Shown one piece after another: positions 63,551 through 64,000 of a stretch of DNA of 64,000 bases (within the stretch, counting starts at the first letter, position 1; each line of letters opens with the position of its first letter). The notes under the pieces were generated by a model. It ran no database searches. It had not been told where the DNA came from and saw only the letters and a program-made list of their open reading frames with translations. Position numbers and translations under genes: made by a program. Source of the DNA: Epiperipatus broadwayi (taxonomy: Eukaryota; Onychophora; Udeonychophora; Euonychophora; Peripatidae); NCBI GenBank assembly GCA_028023455.1, contig JAQFVV010006427.1, forward strand, positions 1,304,001 through 1,368,000, written 5' to 3'.

Positions 63551-64000
63551 AAGCTGAGGGGTATTTCATTTTCTTAGGACAGGTTGACACCAGCCCAGGA
63601 TTCAGTGTGTGATCTATTGGGTGCCAGAAGTCGATCTCTGTCACGAAAATTTGTCAAAATTTTGATATAGGTGCCTTTAACATTATTTATTGTCTTAAGT
63701 TTTGCTTCTTTTTTTATTAATATATTATAAATTGATCATATGTTAAAACTGTGATTTTTTTTATTTTGTTTGTGTATATATAATTGTAAAATTAAAAATA
63801 ATCGATTTAAAATAAAATTGAAATAGACAACTCACTATAAATAAAAATATTATTTAATACATCAATCCAGCTTTCATTCCTTAATAGAACCTTTTCAAGC
63901 TGTTTCTTTTTATACAATCACATGTGATGTGATGCAGTGTGACTTCTCCTTAAATGAAGTCAGAAATCTCTCAGCAACTATGCCCAGAGAAACCTGTTAA
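63551..64000. other. GC-elevated ends: unclassified patches running off the window
   Basis: At 63550-63650 there is a more complex patch (gacaggttgacaccagccca, gtgccagaagtcgatctctg). From about 63870 to the window end the DNA is again more complex and has a plus-strand frame of about 50 codons ending at 63998-64000 (segment MQCDFSLNEVRNLSATMPRE). Neither is recognised. The last patch may be the edge of an element or gene outside the window. Confidence 0.25.

Overview
The window looks like non-coding DNA from a very AT-rich animal (metazoan) nuclear genome. By eye about three quarters of the bases are A or T. Supporting signs are several decayed non-LTR retrotransposons of animal type, tRNA-derived short interspersed elements, foldback (MITE-like) DNA elements, long GATA/GGTA and AT microsatellites, scarce CpG, and no operon-like or densely packed genes. 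The species cannot be named from sequence alone; an invertebrate is my inference. I found no intact host protein-coding gene. Nearly all open frames are short and are either chance frames in AT-rich DNA or pieces of broken transposon genes.

Layout. 0.4-1.9 kb: a decayed coding stretch resembling a retroelement gag. 1.9-5.0 kb: one LINE ('LINE-A') broken into an inverted 5' half (endonuclease and start of reverse transcriptase, minus strand) and a plus-strand 3' half, a shape expected of twin-primed insertion. 5.0-13 kb: AT-rich spacer with a degenerate repeat and two copies of a tRNA-like SINE. 13.7-17 kb: a cluster of small elements: a CpG-rich unit with 91-bp direct repeats, two copies of one foldback family (MITE-B), a near-perfect 123-bp foldback element (MITE-C) and a 130-bp tandem duplication. 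20.0-22.8 kb: LINE-B copy 1, directly followed by a decayed tRNA-Gly(UCC)-like sequence. 23.2-24.9, 32.1 and 36.0-37.7 kb: copies of a third foldback family (foldback-A), including one with two 150-bp arms around a 20-bp loop. 28.0-28.3 kb: a compound GATA/GGTA/GATA microsatellite. 43.9-49.0 kb: LINE-B copies 2 and 3, head to tail. 49.7-51.5 kb: an extremely AT-rich block. 55.3 kb: an (AT)n microsatellite. 56.6-57.5 kb: a three-unit tandem array of about 100 bp bracketed by a direct repeat. 57.7-61.6 kb: LINE-C, minus strand, with recognisable reverse-transcriptase motifs and probable upstream coding remains.

How it fits together. The window reads as a record of transposon insertion and decay. 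The three LINE families would each have encoded an endonuclease plus reverse transcriptase that copy RNA into chromosomal nicks. All are now broken by stops, frameshifts, deletions or lost catalytic residues. The SINE and foldback families are non-autonomous and would depend on enzymes encoded elsewhere. The items most worth checking are the LINE-A inversion, the foldback-A family, the CpG-rich 219-bp repeat unit, the tRNA-Gly-like sequence beside LINE-B and the nested repeat structure at 56.6-57.5 kb.
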